In this document: in pieces, positions 51,299 through 60,208 of the stretch
Layout: each line of letters starts with the position of its first letter
Numbering within the stretch: the stretch's first letter is position 1
Assembly (NCBI RefSeq): GCF_019956555.1
Contig: NZ_JAHBDQ010000022.1
Coordinates: 62,001 to 126,000, forward strand
Length of the DNA stretch: 64,000 nucleotides
Reading direction: 5' to 3'
Origin: Pseudomonas sp. A-RE-19
Lineage (GTDB): Bacteria > Pseudomonadota > Gammaproteobacteria > Pseudomonadales > Pseudomonadaceae
Translations under genes and position numbers: made by a program
The notes under the pieces: generated by a model
Told to the model about the DNA's origin: nothing
Database searches by the model: none
The model's input: the letters and a program-made list of their open reading frames with translations, nothing else

Positions 51299-52695
51299 GG
51301 CCGCTTCGCGAGCAGGCTCGCTCCCACAGTGGACCGCGTTTCTTCAGGCGACACACTCTCTAATGTGGGAGCGAGCCTGCTCGCGAAAGCGGTCTCAAGG
51401 TCAGGCGCAAACAGCGCAGCAATCGCCAATGGATTGGACGGAAAATAAAAATGCACGTAAGAAGCCGTCATCCGCCCCTCGCGATAAACCGCCTCCGCCC
51501 CTCGCCCACCATTGGGGCTCAGCCCACGAGCAATCGGCTCAAGTTCCGTGCTGGTCAACGAGTGGTGATACGTGTGCCCTCGCAGCAAACCTTCCGGCAA
51601 TTCCACCGACTGCAAGGCCAACGCGGCAAGACGCTTCTGCATCACCGCCTCACCGGCCAGCAAGCCGACCAGCTCAGCACGAGTGCCCTCGACATCGGTC
51701 AAGGAATCCAGCAGATACAGCATGCCGCCACACTCGGCCAGCAACGGTTTGCCCGCCGCATGGTGAGCGCGGATCGCGGTCAGCATCGGCGTGTTCTGTG
51801 ACAACGCCACATGGTGCAATTCGGGGTAACCGCCCGGCAGATAAAGACTGTCTGCCTCCGGCAATTGGGTGTCACGGATCGGTGAGAAGAAAGACAATTC
51901 GGCGCCCATGGCCCGCAGCAGATCCAGGCTCGCGCCGTAGGTAAACGCGAAGGCTTCATCCCGGGCCACGGCAATCCGCACTCCGGCAAGTAACGGTTCG
52001 GCTGCGATCATTTCAGGCGCGGCAAACTCCACGGCCGGCGGTAGAGCCACGTCGCAACTGCCGGCCAGCGAGGCGGCGGCCGCATCGAGGCGCAAATCGA
52101 GGTCATTCAGTTCGCTGGCCTGAACCAGGCCGAGATGCCGACTCGGCAATTCGATCCCGGTCTCCCGGGACAACGCGCCGTACCAGCGCAAGCCTTCAGT
52201 CAGGCTGCCTTCGAGCAACTGCGCGTGACGCACAGTGCCGACCCGGTTGGCCAATACACCGGCAAATGGCAAATCCGGCTGATAGCGCGCAAGGCCCAGG
52301 GCGAGCGCGCCAAACGTCTGCGCCATGGCGGTGCCGTCGATCACGCCAAGCACCGGCACACCGAAGTGCCGCGCCAGATCAGCGCTCGATGGCGTCCCGT
52401 CGAACAGCCCCATGACGCCTTCGATGAGGATCAGGTCAGCTTCGCCAGCGGCCTCCCACAATAGACGCCGACTTTCCTGCTCGCCGACCATCCACATGTC
52501 CAATTGATAGACCGGTGCGCCACTGGCGCGCTCGAGAATCATCGGGTCGAGAAAATCCGGGCCGCATTTGAACACGCGAACCTTGCGCCCCTGGTTGCGA
52601 TGCAAACGGGCGAGCGCTGCGGTCACGGTGGTCTTGCCCTGACCGGAGGCCGGCGCGGCGATCAGTACCGCCGGGCAATGACGTGGTTGACTCAC
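51295..52695 (-). CDS. cobB: Cobyrinic acid a,c-diamide synthase with REPIN-encoded C-terminus
   Basis: A 466-residue ATP-dependent amidotransferase. The P-loop is APASGQGKTTVTAALARLHRN, the amidotransferase Cys lies in PLLAECGGMLYLLDSL, and HTYHHSLTS is near the end. The normal chain ends around residue 436. The final 30 residues (SRLAPTLESVSPEETRSTVG and so on) are translated from REPIN 51305-51387. They are shadow-coded repeat sequence, not a conserved domain. The stop still overlaps bluB (ATGA). Confidence 0.93.
   Translation of the reverse strand: MSQPRHCPAVLIAAPASGQGKTTVTAALARLHRNQGRKVRVFKCGPDFLDPMILERASGAPVYQLDMWMVGEQESRRLLWEAAGEADLILIEGVMGLFDGTPSSADLARHFGVPVLGVIDGTAMAQTFGALALGLARYQPDLPFAGVLANRVGTVRHAQLLEGSLTEGLRWYGALSRETGIELPSRHLGLVQASELNDLDLRLDAAAASLAGSCDVALPPAVEFAAPEMIAAEPLLAGVRIAVARDEAFAFTYGASLDLLRAMGAELSFFSPIRDTQLPEADSLYLPGGYPELHHVALSQNTPMLTAIRAHHAAGKPLLAECGGMLYLLDSLTDVEGTRAELVGLLAGEAVMQKRLAALALQSVELPEGLLRGHTYHHSLTSTELEPIARGLSPNGGRGAEAVYREGRMTASYVHFYFPSNPLAIAALFAPDLETAFASRLAPTLESVSPEETRSTVGASLLAKRP
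51305..51387. repeat. REPIN inside the coding 3' end of cobB
   Basis: TTCGCGAGCAGGCTCGCTCC and GTGGGAGCGAGCCTGCTCGC arms. The element is in frame without stops and supplies about 28 codons of cobB. Confidence 0.9.
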
Positions 52696-53303
52696 AACTC
52701 GACGCCTTTTTGCGCTTTGATCCCGGCCTGGAAGGCATGTTTGATCATGCCCATTTCAGTGACAGTGTCGGCCAGCTCGATCATCTCCGGTTTGGCGCCG
52801 CGACCGGTGACCACCACGTGTTGCATCGGCGGACGGGCCTGCAAGTCGCTGAGCACCTGATCGAGGTCGAGGTAGCCGTGCTTGAGGGCGATGTTCAACT
52901 CATCGAGCACCACCAGGCCGATGGACGGATCGCGCAGCAATTCGCGGGACACCGCCCAGGCGGCTTCGGCGGCGGCGATGTCGCGCTGGCGGTCCTGGGT
53001 TTCCCAGGTGAAGCCCTCACCCATCACATGAAAACGCACCTGCTCCGGGAAGCGCCGGAAGAACAGCTCCTCGCCGGTGCTGTTGCGCCCCTTGATGAAC
53101 TGCACCACGCCGCACTGCATGCCGTGGCCCATGGCCCGCGCGAGCATGCCGAACGCCGAGCTGCTTTTGCCTTTGCCGTTGCCGGAAAGTACCAGCAGCA
53201 GGCCGCATTCATTCGGCGAATTGGCGATGCGTTCATCGATCACCGCTTTTTTGCGCAGCATGCGCGCCAGATGGCGTTCGTCGCGATCGGGGGTATCAGT
53301 CAT
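52692..53303 (-). CDS. cobO: Cob(I)yrinic acid a,c-diamide adenosyltransferase
   Basis: A 203-residue CobA/CobO-type adenosyltransferase that attaches the upper 5'-deoxyadenosyl ligand. The P-loop is VLSGNGKGKSSSAFG, followed by VVQFIKG, VVLDELNIALKHGYLD and VVTGRGAKPEMIELADTVTEM. ATG 53303 with GGAGAG seven bases upstream. The upstream open frame covers the riboswitch. First gene of the ten-gene operon; overlaps cobB by four bases. Confidence 0.95.
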   Translation of the reverse strand: MTDTPDRDERHLARMLRKKAVIDERIANSPNECGLLLVLSGNGKGKSSSAFGMLARAMGHGMQCGVVQFIKGRNSTGEELFFRRFPEQVRFHVMGEGFTWETQDRQRDIAAAEAAWAVSRELLRDPSIGLVVLDELNIALKHGYLDLDQVLSDLQARPPMQHVVVTGRGAKPEMIELADTVTEMGMIKHAFQAGIKAQKGVEL

Positions 53304-53394
53304 GGGGGAGCTCTCCGTTGAGGCTGGATAACGGCGGGCAGGCACAAGAATAGACGGCAAGAAGCCTGGCATCGCCCACCGTGATGCCGCTGGA

Positions 53395-53610
53395 TGGATC
53401 AGGCCGGTCTCCGGGCTCATGAGCGGCGCCAGGCCAACTGCGCGCCTTCCCATATCGATAGTCGACACAGTGGCTCTCGGCGCAGCTTTTACTCATTTAC
53501 CGTTGCGGGGGCAGCGCCGGGATCATGATCATTCTTCGCTGGAAGAAATCCACTCACCGGCTTCCCTGTTTCACTCTGTCGACCAAGGTCACAGAGCACC
53601 TGAAACAAGC
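53395..53610 (-). promoter_or_regulatory. Cobalamin riboswitch
   Basis: Read on the minus strand, typical elements appear in order: AGGGAAGCCGGTG, GCTGCCCCCGCAACGGTAA, AGCCACTGTG, GGGAAGGC, and the B12 box GAGCCCGGAGACCGGCCTG. It lies about 95 bases upstream of cobO and faces the operon. It is expected to shut off expression when adenosylcobalamin is plentiful. Boundaries are approximate. Confidence 0.92.
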
Positions 53611-53772
53611 CGCGAAGGTTAGAGGGTTGGGGGTGGAGCGTCAATTAAAGCCGGGGCGCCGCTGAGCGAATAACTGCCATCGATCAATAAACTGACGCCA
53701 ATCTTGTGCCACACTGTCAGCAGTGATATCAAAGAGCCACAACCTGACAACACAATAACAAGGGTGAGCCAC

Positions 53773-54357
53773 ATGCAAGGCATGATCATCAGCAATCCGA
53801 AGCTGGAATTCCTGCGCCCGGTGCTGGAACGCTGGTTTGACTGTATCGACCGCTACAACGCCGTGCGCGGCGATAACGACACACCTTACTGGTACGACGA
53901 AAAAGCCAACCTCGGCCTGCTTTCCGCCGCGGCCTGGATGGCGGAAATGGTCACCTTGCAACAAACGCCGACGCGCAAGCAGAACGAAGAAGGCGAACGC
54001 AACGGCCGCGCCGATCTGTTTATCGCCACCCCCGAAGAACGCGCCTACCTTCAGGCCACTCAACGTTGGCCGCGGGTCAACAGCCTGAACCTGACCCAGG
54101 CATTGGCAGACATCACCAGCGACGCCAAGCGAATCAGCTACGCCAGCGACCTGAAACTCGGCTGCCTGTTCGTTGCGCCGCAGAAAGCCCAGCACAGCGC
54201 CACCCCGGAAGAACTCCAGGACATGGTCGACGACCTGCAAAAGGAACACACCTGCGCCGTGGCCTGGTACTTCCCTTACGCCTACCGCAAGTTGCGCAAT
54301 GAAGCCGGTCACTACCATCCGGGCATCGCCGTGCTGCTCAAGGAGGCTCGCGGCTGA
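53773..54357 (+). CDS. Conserved hypothetical protein
   Basis: A 194-residue cytosolic protein (MQGMIISNPKLEFLRPVLERWFDCIDRYNAVRGDND...). It has helical, Trp- and Tyr-rich segments (TPYWYDEKANLGLLSAAAWMAEMV; WYFPYAYRKLRNEAGHY) and KRISYASDLKLGCLF. No signal peptide or catalytic signature. AGGGTGAG before ATG 53773 favours this start over 53704. It is divergent from the cobalamin operon and has no obvious functional partner. Confidence 0.72.
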   Translation: MQGMIISNPKLEFLRPVLERWFDCIDRYNAVRGDNDTPYWYDEKANLGLLSAAAWMAEMVTLQQTPTRKQNEEGERNGRADLFIATPEERAYLQATQRWPRVNSLNLTQALADITSDAKRISYASDLKLGCLFVAPQKAQHSATPEELQDMVDDLQKEHTCAVAWYFPYAYRKLRNEAGHYHPGIAVLLKEARG

Positions 54358-54425
54358 CCGGTTGAACCATCATGCATCTACCCTTCTCTATGATTACGTC
54401 AATGCATTCATAGGGAAGATCAGTA

Positions 54426-55739
54426 ATGCACAAACCCCAGCTTGTTTTTATCATCGCGCTCGCCGGAGGGCTCGCCGCCTGTGGTGAAACCTCCAGCCTG
54501 CAAGTCTCGGATGGCACAGGCCCTTCGCCCAAACTGCCAGAACCGAATAAAACCCTGATCCCGACGGTGAACATCGCCCCGGCGATCGGCTGGCCTGTAG
54601 GGGCGAAACCCATCGCCGCGGCAGGAACTCAAGTCGCGGCGTTTGCCGAAGGCCTCGATCATCCGCGCTGGCTTTACGTGCTGCCCAACGGTGACGTGCT
54701 GGTGGCCGAAACCAACGCGCCGCCCAAACCCGATGACAGCAAAGGCATTCGCGGCTGGGTCATGGGCAAAGTCATGCGCCGCGCCGGGGCCGACGTCCCC
54801 AGCCCGAACCGCATCACCCTGCTGCGAGACAAGGACCACGATGGCGTCGCCGAAACCCGCACGGTGTTCCTGGAAAACCTCAACTCGCCCTTCGGCATGA
54901 CCCTGGTCGGCAATGACCTGTACGTCGCCGACACCGATCGCCTGCTGCGCTTCCACTATGAAAACGGCGAGACAGCGATCAAGTCGCAGCCGATCAAGGT
55001 GATCGATCTGCCGGGCGGCACGCTGAATCACCACTGGACCAAAAACGTCATCGCCAGCAAGGATGGCAGCAAGCTGTACGTCACCGTGGGCTCGAACAGC
55101 AATGTCGGTGAAAACGGCATGGATCAGGAGGAAGGTCGCGCGGCGATCTGGGAAGTGGATCGCGCCACCGGCAACCATCGGATCTTCGCCTCCGGGATTC
55201 GTAATCCAAACGGTCTGGCCTGGGAACCTCAGAGCGGCGCACTGTGGACCGCAGTCAATGAGCGGGATGAAATCGGCAGCGACCTGGTGCCGGACTACAT
55301 CACTTCAGTGAAAGATGGCGGGTTCTACGGCTGGCCTTACAGCTATTACGGCCAGCACGTCGACATTCGCGTCGAGCCGCAAAACCCTGAGCGGGTGGCC
55401 AAGGCCATTGCGCCAGACTACGCGGTGGGGCCACATACCGCGTCACTGGGACTGACGTTCGCCGAAGGCAGCAAGTTGCCCGCGCCGTTCACTCAAGGCG
55501 CCTTCATCGGTCAGCACGGCTCATGGAACCGCAAGCCACACAGCGGCTATAAAGTGATTTTCGTGCCGTTCAGCGCCGGCAAACCGACCGGTCAGCCGGT
55601 GGATGTGCTCACCGGCTTTCTCAACGACGAGGAAAAAGCCATGGGCCGACCCGTGGGTGTGGTGATCGATCAGCAGGGAGGCTTGCTGGTGGCGGATGAT
55701 GTGGGGAACAAGGTGTGGCGCGTTTCGGCGGCTCAATAA
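54426..55739 (+). CDS. PQQ-dependent sugar/sorbosone dehydrogenase-like lipoprotein
   Basis: A 437-residue protein with a lipoprotein signal (VFIIALAGGLAAC; Cys near residue 19). The mature part is a six-bladed beta-propeller with AFAEGLDHPRWLYVLPNGDVLVAE, LNHHWTKNVIASKDGSKLYVTVGS, GIRNPNGLAWEP and GFYGWPYSYYG. These resemble soluble aldose sugar dehydrogenases and sorbosone dehydrogenases that use PQQ and calcium. It would oxidise a sugar or aldehyde in the periplasm. No PQQ synthesis genes are in the window. Confidence 0.88.
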   Translation: MHKPQLVFIIALAGGLAACGETSSLQVSDGTGPSPKLPEPNKTLIPTVNIAPAIGWPVGAKPIAAAGTQVAAFAEGLDHPRWLYVLPNGDVLVAETNAPPKPDDSKGIRGWVMGKVMRRAGADVPSPNRITLLRDKDHDGVAETRTVFLENLNSPFGMTLVGNDLYVADTDRLLRFHYENGETAIKSQPIKVIDLPGGTLNHHWTKNVIASKDGSKLYVTVGSNSNVGENGMDQEEGRAAIWEVDRATGNHRIFASGIRNPNGLAWEPQSGALWTAVNERDEIGSDLVPDYITSVKDGGFYGWPYSYYGQHVDIRVEPQNPERVAKAIAPDYAVGPHTASLGLTFAEGSKLPAPFTQGAFIGQHGSWNRKPHSGYKVIFVPFSAGKPTGQPVDVLTGFLNDEEKAMGRPVGVVIDQQGGLLVADDVGNKVWRVSAAQ

Positions 55740-55756
55740 CTGCGACACACATCACT

Positions 55757-55844
55757 GTGGGAGCGAGCCTGCTCGCGATGGGGCCAGCACATTCAAAGAC
55801 GATGTGGCCTGACGCACCGCTATCGCGAGCAGGCTCGCTCCCAC
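55757..55844. repeat. REPIN
   Basis: GTGGGAGCGAGCCTGCTCGCGAT and its inverse around about 40 bases. It lies between convergent genes. Confidence 0.92.
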
Positions 55845-55850
55845 AAGGGA

Positions 55851-56513
55851 TCAGCGCTTACGACAGAGCGTGAGGCCATCTCCCAGCGGCAACAACGACA
55901 GATCCACACGCGAGTCATCCTTCAAGGCGCGATTGAGCGCCTGGATGGCTCGGGTGTCTTCGCTCTCGGGATTGTCCTCCAGCACCCGCCCGCTCCACAG
56001 CGTGTTATCGAATACCGCCAGGCCACCGACCCGCAGCAGACGCAGCGCATGCTCCAGATAAGCCGGATAGTTAGCCTTGTCGGCATCAATGAAAATCAGA
56101 TCGAAGTGCCCGCCCTGCCCTTGCCGCTCAAGCTGCGCGAGGGTTTCCAGCGCGGGGGCCAGACGCAAATCGATGCATGCGGCGAGGCCTGCTTCCTGCC
56201 AGTAACGGCGCGCGGTGGCGTTGTAATCGCCAGGGAGATCGCAACAGATCAGCGAACCGTCATCCGGCAATGCTGCCGCCATGCACAACGCGCTGTAACC
56301 GGTGAAGGTGCCAACTTCCAGCAGACGCCTGGCGCCGATGAGTTTGACCAGCAACGCCAGGAATTGCCCCTGCTCCGGCGCCACCTGCCAGCGAGCCATG
56401 GGCAGCGCCTGGGTTTCGTCACGCAGACGCTTGAGCAGCGGCGTTTCCCGCAGGGAAACGTCGAGCAGGTATTGGTACAGAGAATCGTCGAGATTGAGCG
56501 TGCGAGCGGTCAT
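55851..56513 (-). CDS. O-methyltransferase, class I SAM-dependent
   Basis: A 220-residue protein of the catechol/caffeoyl-CoA O-methyltransferase family. SAM site: LLEVGTFTGYSALCMAAALPDDGSLICCD. Metal-binding: FDLIFIDADKANYPAYLEHALRLLRVGGLAVFDNTLWSGRV. Cytosolic. The substrate could be a small phenolic or a peptide-linked group. It stands alone. The C-terminus ends seven bases from a REPIN. Confidence 0.88.
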   Translation of the reverse strand: MTARTLNLDDSLYQYLLDVSLRETPLLKRLRDETQALPMARWQVAPEQGQFLALLVKLIGARRLLEVGTFTGYSALCMAAALPDDGSLICCDLPGDYNATARRYWQEAGLAACIDLRLAPALETLAQLERQGQGGHFDLIFIDADKANYPAYLEHALRLLRVGGLAVFDNTLWSGRVLEDNPESEDTRAIQALNRALKDDSRVDLSLLPLGDGLTLCRKR

Positions 56514-56603
56514 GGCAACCTCCGTCAGCGGGTGTTCTCAATGAGTTTCCCCGCCGCACCGGGTTGTGCCTTAAAGCGGCGGGGTAACTGATTGAGAGCG
56601 CCC

Positions 56604-57140
56604 CTAGGGATTATGTGCCAAGTGCTCGGGTTGCAAGACGCGCTTGGCGCTCAGATAGGCTTTCTGCCAGTAAGCCTTGGACAAGCTGTCCAGCTTGACC
56701 GTGCCGCCCGTGGCGGGCGCGTGGACGAAGCGGCCTTCGCCGACGTAGATCCCGGCGTGGCTGACCTGGGAGCCGCCATTGGTGGCGAAGAAAATCAGGT
56801 CGCCGGTTTGCAGGCCTTCCTTGCCGACATCGGGGGCCTGCATGCCGATCATCTCGCGCGTGGAGCGCGGCAAGGAAATGCCCGCGACATCACGATAGAC
56901 GTAACCGATCAAACCACTGCAATCAAACCCGGAATCCGGCGTATTACCGCCCCACCGATAAGGCGTGCCCACCAGACCCAGCGCACGGAACAGTACGTCT
57001 TCCGCCTCCGGGGAAAAGGCTTGGGAGGGACCGAAAACAACGGGTGCGCGAACCACCGGTGCAGGTGGCGGCGTGCGGCTGGCGCAGGCGCTGAGCAGCG
57101 CTGCGAAGAACATGAGTGCGAGGCGGGCCGACATCGTCAT
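56604..57140 (-). CDS. NlpC/P60 cell-wall peptidase lipoprotein 2
   Basis: A 178-residue lipoprotein (LALMFFAALLSACASRTPP). The NlpC/P60 domain has Cys in DSGFDCSGLIGYVY, His in QVSHAGIYVG and a third polar residue in RFVHAPATGG. It cuts peptidoglycan stem peptides in the periplasm. AGGA lies 10 bases before the ATG. The upstream gene at 57306 is a paralogue, separated by a terminator. Confidence 0.9.
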   Translation of the reverse strand: MTMSARLALMFFAALLSACASRTPPPAPVVRAPVVFGPSQAFSPEAEDVLFRALGLVGTPYRWGGNTPDSGFDCSGLIGYVYRDVAGISLPRSTREMIGMQAPDVGKEGLQTGDLIFFATNGGSQVSHAGIYVGEGRFVHAPATGGTVKLDSLSKAYWQKAYLSAKRVLQPEHLAHNP

Positions 57141-57190
57141 AAACAGAACATCCTGATCTGGCTGCGGCTTTTTCCACCGGGAAGGCAGAA

Positions 57191-57223
57191 AAGAAAACCG
57201 CCTGCGCAGAACGCAGGCGGTTT
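57191..57223 (-). terminator. Terminator between the NlpC/P60 paralogues
   Basis: On the minus strand AACCGCCTGCG and CGCAGGCGGTT arms followed by TTCTTTT. Confidence 0.85.
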
Positions 57224-57305
57224 GCCATCAATAATAGATCAGGATTCTAGCGGCTACGCGGCAAACTTCAAGTAAGACTTTAAGTTCGCCTTACAAACTG
57301 TCCGC

Positions 57306-57941
57306 TTACTTGCGTGCCGTAACGATAGTCGGGGCCGCAGCGGGTGCCATTGCGAGTGCACGCTTGGCTTCGATGAAGGTCTTGCTCCAGTAGCTGTCGC
57401 CCAGGTTATCGACCCGGACACCACCGCTTTTGCGGCTGCTGGAATGGATGAACTGGTTATCACCCACGTAGATCCCGGCGTGACTGACGCGACCGCGACG
57501 GCCATTGGTGGCGAAGAACAGCAGGTCACCCGGCTTAAGATTATTGCGAGCGACCAGCGGAGCATCCACGTTGATCATTTCGCGAGTGGAGCGCGGCAAG
57601 TCCATGCCAGCTTCTTCACGGAACAGATAACCGATGAAGCCGCTGCAGTCGAAGCCAGCCTCGGAGGTGCCGCCGAAACGGTAACGGGTACCGATCAGGG
57701 ACATGCCACGTTCGAGGATGCTGTCGGCCAGAACCGGAAGCTGGTACGACTTGCCGCCGGCGAAGTCTGCCATTTCTTTATCGGTGGCCACATCTTCCTG
57801 GAAAAGAACGGAAGATTGCGCGGTAACTGAATTCCTGACCTGCTGTTGTTGCTCTTGCTGGGACACTGGAGAGTGAGCAGCGCAACCGAACAACAGGGTG
57901 ACGAGTGCGAGAGGCACGAGGGGTGCAAAGCGATTTAGCAT
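57306..57941 (-). CDS. NlpC/P60 cell-wall peptidase lipoprotein 1
   Basis: A 211-residue lipoprotein (RFAPLVPLALVTLLFGC, Cys near residue 20). A Gln-rich linker precedes the catalytic domain: GFDCSGFIGYLF, VSHAGIYVG, QFIHSSSRKSGGV. Start ATG 57941 gives the proper lipoprotein signal; the frame open to 58013 would bury it. Tandem paralogues of this kind are typical of Pseudomonas and act as endopeptidases on peptidoglycan cross-links. Confidence 0.9.
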   Translation of the reverse strand: MLNRFAPLVPLALVTLLFGCAAHSPVSQQEQQQQVRNSVTAQSSVLFQEDVATDKEMADFAGGKSYQLPVLADSILERGMSLIGTRYRFGGTSEAGFDCSGFIGYLFREEAGMDLPRSTREMINVDAPLVARNNLKPGDLLFFATNGRRGRVSHAGIYVGDNQFIHSSSRKSGGVRVDNLGDSYWSKTFIEAKRALAMAPAAAPTIVTARK

Positions 57942-58168
57942 GGGCACGACCGTGGCTGATAGTTGTAAAGAAGCCGAGACTATGCCCGCTATCAACCTCA
58001 TTTGCAAATTCAATCGATCTTTATGTGACTTATCGGTTTCTCGTTTACATCTAAGCGCTTAAGCCCATTTTGAACTTTTGCGCAGCCTGCCACCGTGCGG
58101 GAAAGCGGATTCGTTGACGCCTTGAATATGCCGGAACCCGCGAAAAACCTGAGCTGTACCAGTTTTTT

Positions 58169-58873
58169 TTACCAACCAAGGGTTTCTTTCAGGAACGGAA
58201 TTGTCAGCTTGCGCTGAGCTTGAAGGGAGGCCTGATCGAGGCGTTCAAGCAGCTCGAACAATGCACTCATGCTGCGGGTACCGCGGGTCAAAATAAAATG
58301 CCCGACTTCATCGGTCAGGTGCAGGCCACGACGGGATGCGCGCAATTGCAAGGCACGCAATTTATCTTCGTCAGAGAGCGGGCGCATCTGGAAGATGAGT
58401 GCCAGCGTCAGCCGCGACTTGAGGTCGGCCAGCTTCACCGGCAGTTCGCGCGGGGATGTCGAGGCGGCAATCAACAGACGTCGACCGCTGTCACGCAGAC
58501 GATTGAACAGATGGAACAGCGCCTCTTCCCAATCCGCCTTGCCGGCAACCGCCTGCAAATCATCCAGGCAAACCAGTTCGTATTGTTCGAGGTTGTCGAG
58601 GATTTCGATGCCGCGGTCCAGCAACTCGGCCAATGGCAGGTACACCGCCGGCTCCCCCAGCTGTTCGAACCGCAGGCACGCCGCCTGCAGCAAATGCGTG
58701 CGCCCTACCCCGTCCTTGCCCCAGAGGTAAATCAGGCTTTCCGTCCAGCCGGCGTCGGCTTCGCAGAGCCGCTCGACATAGCCGAGTGCAGCGGCATTGG
58801 CGCCTGGGTAGTAATTGATAAAGGTAGCGTCGTCACGCAGACGCACACCTAGGGGCAGCTGAATCGGTTTCAT
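58169..58873 (-). CDS. hda: DnaA regulatory inactivator Hda
   Basis: A 234-residue AAA+ protein related to DnaA without its DNA-binding domain. A clamp-binding motif near the N-terminus is MKPIQLPLGVRL (QLPLGV). P-loop LWGKDGVGRTHLLQAA, Walker B LVCLDDLQAV, and arginine-finger region RGTRSMSALFELLERLD. With the sliding clamp it stimulates ATP hydrolysis by DnaA and prevents over-initiation. It lies downstream of perM in the same direction. Confidence 0.94.
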   Translation of the reverse strand: MKPIQLPLGVRLRDDATFINYYPGANAAALGYVERLCEADAGWTESLIYLWGKDGVGRTHLLQAACLRFEQLGEPAVYLPLAELLDRGIEILDNLEQYELVCLDDLQAVAGKADWEEALFHLFNRLRDSGRRLLIAASTSPRELPVKLADLKSRLTLALIFQMRPLSDEDKLRALQLRASRRGLHLTDEVGHFILTRGTRSMSALFELLERLDQASLQAQRKLTIPFLKETLGW

Positions 58874-59109
58874 GCTGACTGAACAGTTCGAAAGGAACCG
58901 TTAGTGGCCTCTGTGTAAAGTTTGCGAAGTTTATACCCGTGAAGCTGACCGCACAATGCGACAGACCACAAGCAAAATCAAAGGTTTGCGTTAACACCCT
59001 GGTTTTATGACAGTTTCTTTGGCGGTGCATGTGACAGCCGCGCAAGGGAGACAGGCAAACCTGGCATGAAACCAGGCTGCCCGCTACGAGCGATCAAAAA
59101 ACCTTACCG

Positions 59110-60177
59110 CTAAGACTCGTCGATACCGCCGTACATATCCGAGTCCTTATACAAATCCTGTACGTGGCGCACCAGGACCATAATCACCGCCGCCACCGGC
59201 AATGCCAGCAGCACACCGGTAAAACCGAACAGCTCACCGCCGGCCAGGATCGCGAAGATCACCGCCACCGGGTGCAGGCCGATCCGGTCGCCCACCAGCA
59301 ACGGTGTCAGGACCATGCCTTCCAGCGCCTGACCGACCATGAACACCGCGACGATACCGATCATGGGATACAGATCGCCACCGAACTGGAACAGGCCGGC
59401 AATCAAGGCCGCACCAATCCCGATGACGAACCCCATATACGGCACGATCGCCGCCAGGCCGGCAATCAGACCGATCAACAGCCCCAACTCCAGCCCGACG
59501 ATCATCAAGCCTGCGGCGTAGATCACGCCCAGCGCCAGCATCACCAGCAACTGCCCGCGCACGAATGCCCCAAGCACTTCATGGCATTCCCCGGCCAGGG
59601 ACACGAGGCGCTCTTCACGATCACGTGGCAGCAGGCTGCGGATCTTGGCCATCATCAGGTCCCAGTCGCGCAGCAGATAAAAACTCACCACCGGAATCAG
59701 TACCAGATTGGCCAGCCAGCCAATCAGCGCAAGGCCTGAAGCCGTCGCATGACTCAGCACCACGCCGACGATGTCGGTGGTCTGGCCCATGTGCTCGCTG
59801 ATAGCAGCCTTGAGCCTGTCGAACTTCCAGAAGCCTTCCGCCAACCCCATCTTCGATTGCGCCCACGGCAAGGCGGTGTGCTGCAACCAGTCGAGCATTT
59901 GCGGTGCCAGCTCATACAAACGAAACAGCTGCTTGGCGAGCATCGGCACCAACACCAACAGCAACGCGGTGACGATCAACGTGAACAAGGCGAACACCGC
60001 CACCACGCCCCACGTCCGCGACAGACCGTACTTCTCCAGTCGATCCACCAGCGGGTCAAACAGATAGGCCAGCAGCAGCGCCACCAGGAACGGCGTCAGG
60101 ATCGGGTGCAACAGGTAAACAAACGCGCAAAGCAGGACCACCCCACCGAGCCAGAACCAACGCCGAGTATCGGCCAT
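59110..60177 (-). CDS. AI-2E/PerM-family transporter
   Basis: A 355-residue protein with about eight spans (LLCAFVYLLHPILTPFLVALLLAYLFDPLVD at the start; AIVPYMGFVIGIGAALIAGL in the centre; GDRIGLHPVAVIFAILAGGELFGFTGVLLALPVAAVIMVL at the end). PerM/YdjX-like members export signals or sodium. GGAG lies before the ATG. Adjacent and co-directional with DUF2066 upstream and hda downstream. Confidence 0.88.
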   Translation of the reverse strand: MADTRRWFWLGGVVLLCAFVYLLHPILTPFLVALLLAYLFDPLVDRLEKYGLSRTWGVVAVFALFTLIVTALLLVLVPMLAKQLFRLYELAPQMLDWLQHTALPWAQSKMGLAEGFWKFDRLKAAISEHMGQTTDIVGVVLSHATASGLALIGWLANLVLIPVVSFYLLRDWDLMMAKIRSLLPRDREERLVSLAGECHEVLGAFVRGQLLVMLALGVIYAAGLMIVGLELGLLIGLIAGLAAIVPYMGFVIGIGAALIAGLFQFGGDLYPMIGIVAVFMVGQALEGMVLTPLLVGDRIGLHPVAVIFAILAGGELFGFTGVLLALPVAAVIMVLVRHVQDLYKDSDMYGGIDES

Positions 60178-60208
60178 GTACCACTCCTGCTTCTATATAA
60201 GGAAAAAA

